Source of the DNA: Guadua angustifolia | Lineage: Eukaryota > Streptophyta > Magnoliopsida > Poales > Poaceae | Direction: 5' to 3' | Assembly: GCA_036346375.1 (NCBI GenBank) | Contig: CM070508.1 | Location: 41,312,862-41,376,861 of the forward strand | DNA: 64,000 nt | Part shown: positions 63,950 to 64,000 of the stretch, piece by piece | Position numbering within the stretch: the first letter of the stretch is position 1 | Layout: every line of letters begins with the position of its first letter | The notes under the pieces: model-generated | Seen by the model: the letters and a program-made list of their open reading frames with translations, nothing else | Databases searched by the model: none | What the model was told of the DNA's origin: nothing | Program-made: the position numbers and the translations under genes

Positions 63950-64000
63950 AAAAGGCATTGAGGCATCCAAAGCATGAATTATCTAAACACTGAACCTAAT
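63950..64000. other. Right edge
   Basis: 51 bp beyond the last LTR element; nothing recognisable. Presumably intron or upstream sequence of the LRR gene. Confidence 0.3.

Overview
This window looks like gene-poor nuclear DNA from a grass (Poaceae). The evidence is Ty3/gypsy elements with 3-kb LTRs and a chromodomain-type integrase tail, Ty1/copia elements, CACTA elements with TNP2 plus DUF4216/DUF4218 and DUF8039/Ulp1-type second ORFs, a hAT miniature element and a CACTA miniature element. Genus and species cannot be named from this. No intact cellular gene was found. The only recognisable cellular gene is an LRR receptor-kinase ectodomain of the LRR-VIII-1 type (At5g49770-like), present as two broken copies on the minus strand.

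Layout, left to right. (1) 1-1112: unassigned DNA with a 297-bp inverted-repeat unit. (2) 1113-5801 and 18086-18828: a decayed copia element (copia I). Its 3' LTR is split by (3) gypsy I (5802-18080, 12.3 kb). Gypsy I is structurally complete: 3.3/3.1-kb LTRs, tRNA-Met PBS, an extra ORF, gag, protease, RT-RNase H, integrase, PPT and a perfect 5-bp target duplication, ATAAT. (4) 18829-19495: LTR fragment. (5) 19496-30470: minus-strand CACTA element B, interrupted by the minus-strand LTR fragment gypsy III (about 26097-28083). (6) 30475-31140: LRR copy 1. (7) 31147-34770: minus-strand copia II carrying a 546-bp hAT miniature element. It is cut by (8) plus-strand CACTA element C (34771-43207), which ends at (9) minus-strand LTR-type DNA (43208-45909). 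(10) 45986-48225 and 61108-61802: LRR copy 2, split by a 677-bp CACTA miniature element and by (11) gypsy II (48226-61107). Gypsy II itself contains a 2-kb gag-only element of TR-GAG type. (12) A 248-bp solo LTR (61865-62112) and a 1.8-kb non-autonomous LTR element (62129-63949).

The most interesting signal is inside the gypsy LTRs. Gypsy I, gypsy II (both ends) and gypsy III carry small acidic reading frames bounded by splice-like sites. A leader exon ends at GTAAG. A middle mini-exon of 66, 75, 84 or 81 bp (always a multiple of three, always phase 2 in and phase 1 out) ends at a GC-type donor, usually G|GCAAG. A last mini-exon of 62, 62 or 71 bp joins in frame and ends in a stop. This looks like a spliced acidic micro-ORF embedded in the LTR of Tekay-like chromoviruses. 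Its function and translation start are unknown.

Several insertions can be proved from the sequence alone, because removing the element and one copy of the target duplication restores either a reading frame (LRR exons, copia II polyprotein) or a continuous LTR (copia I). This gives a relative order of events for most of the window.
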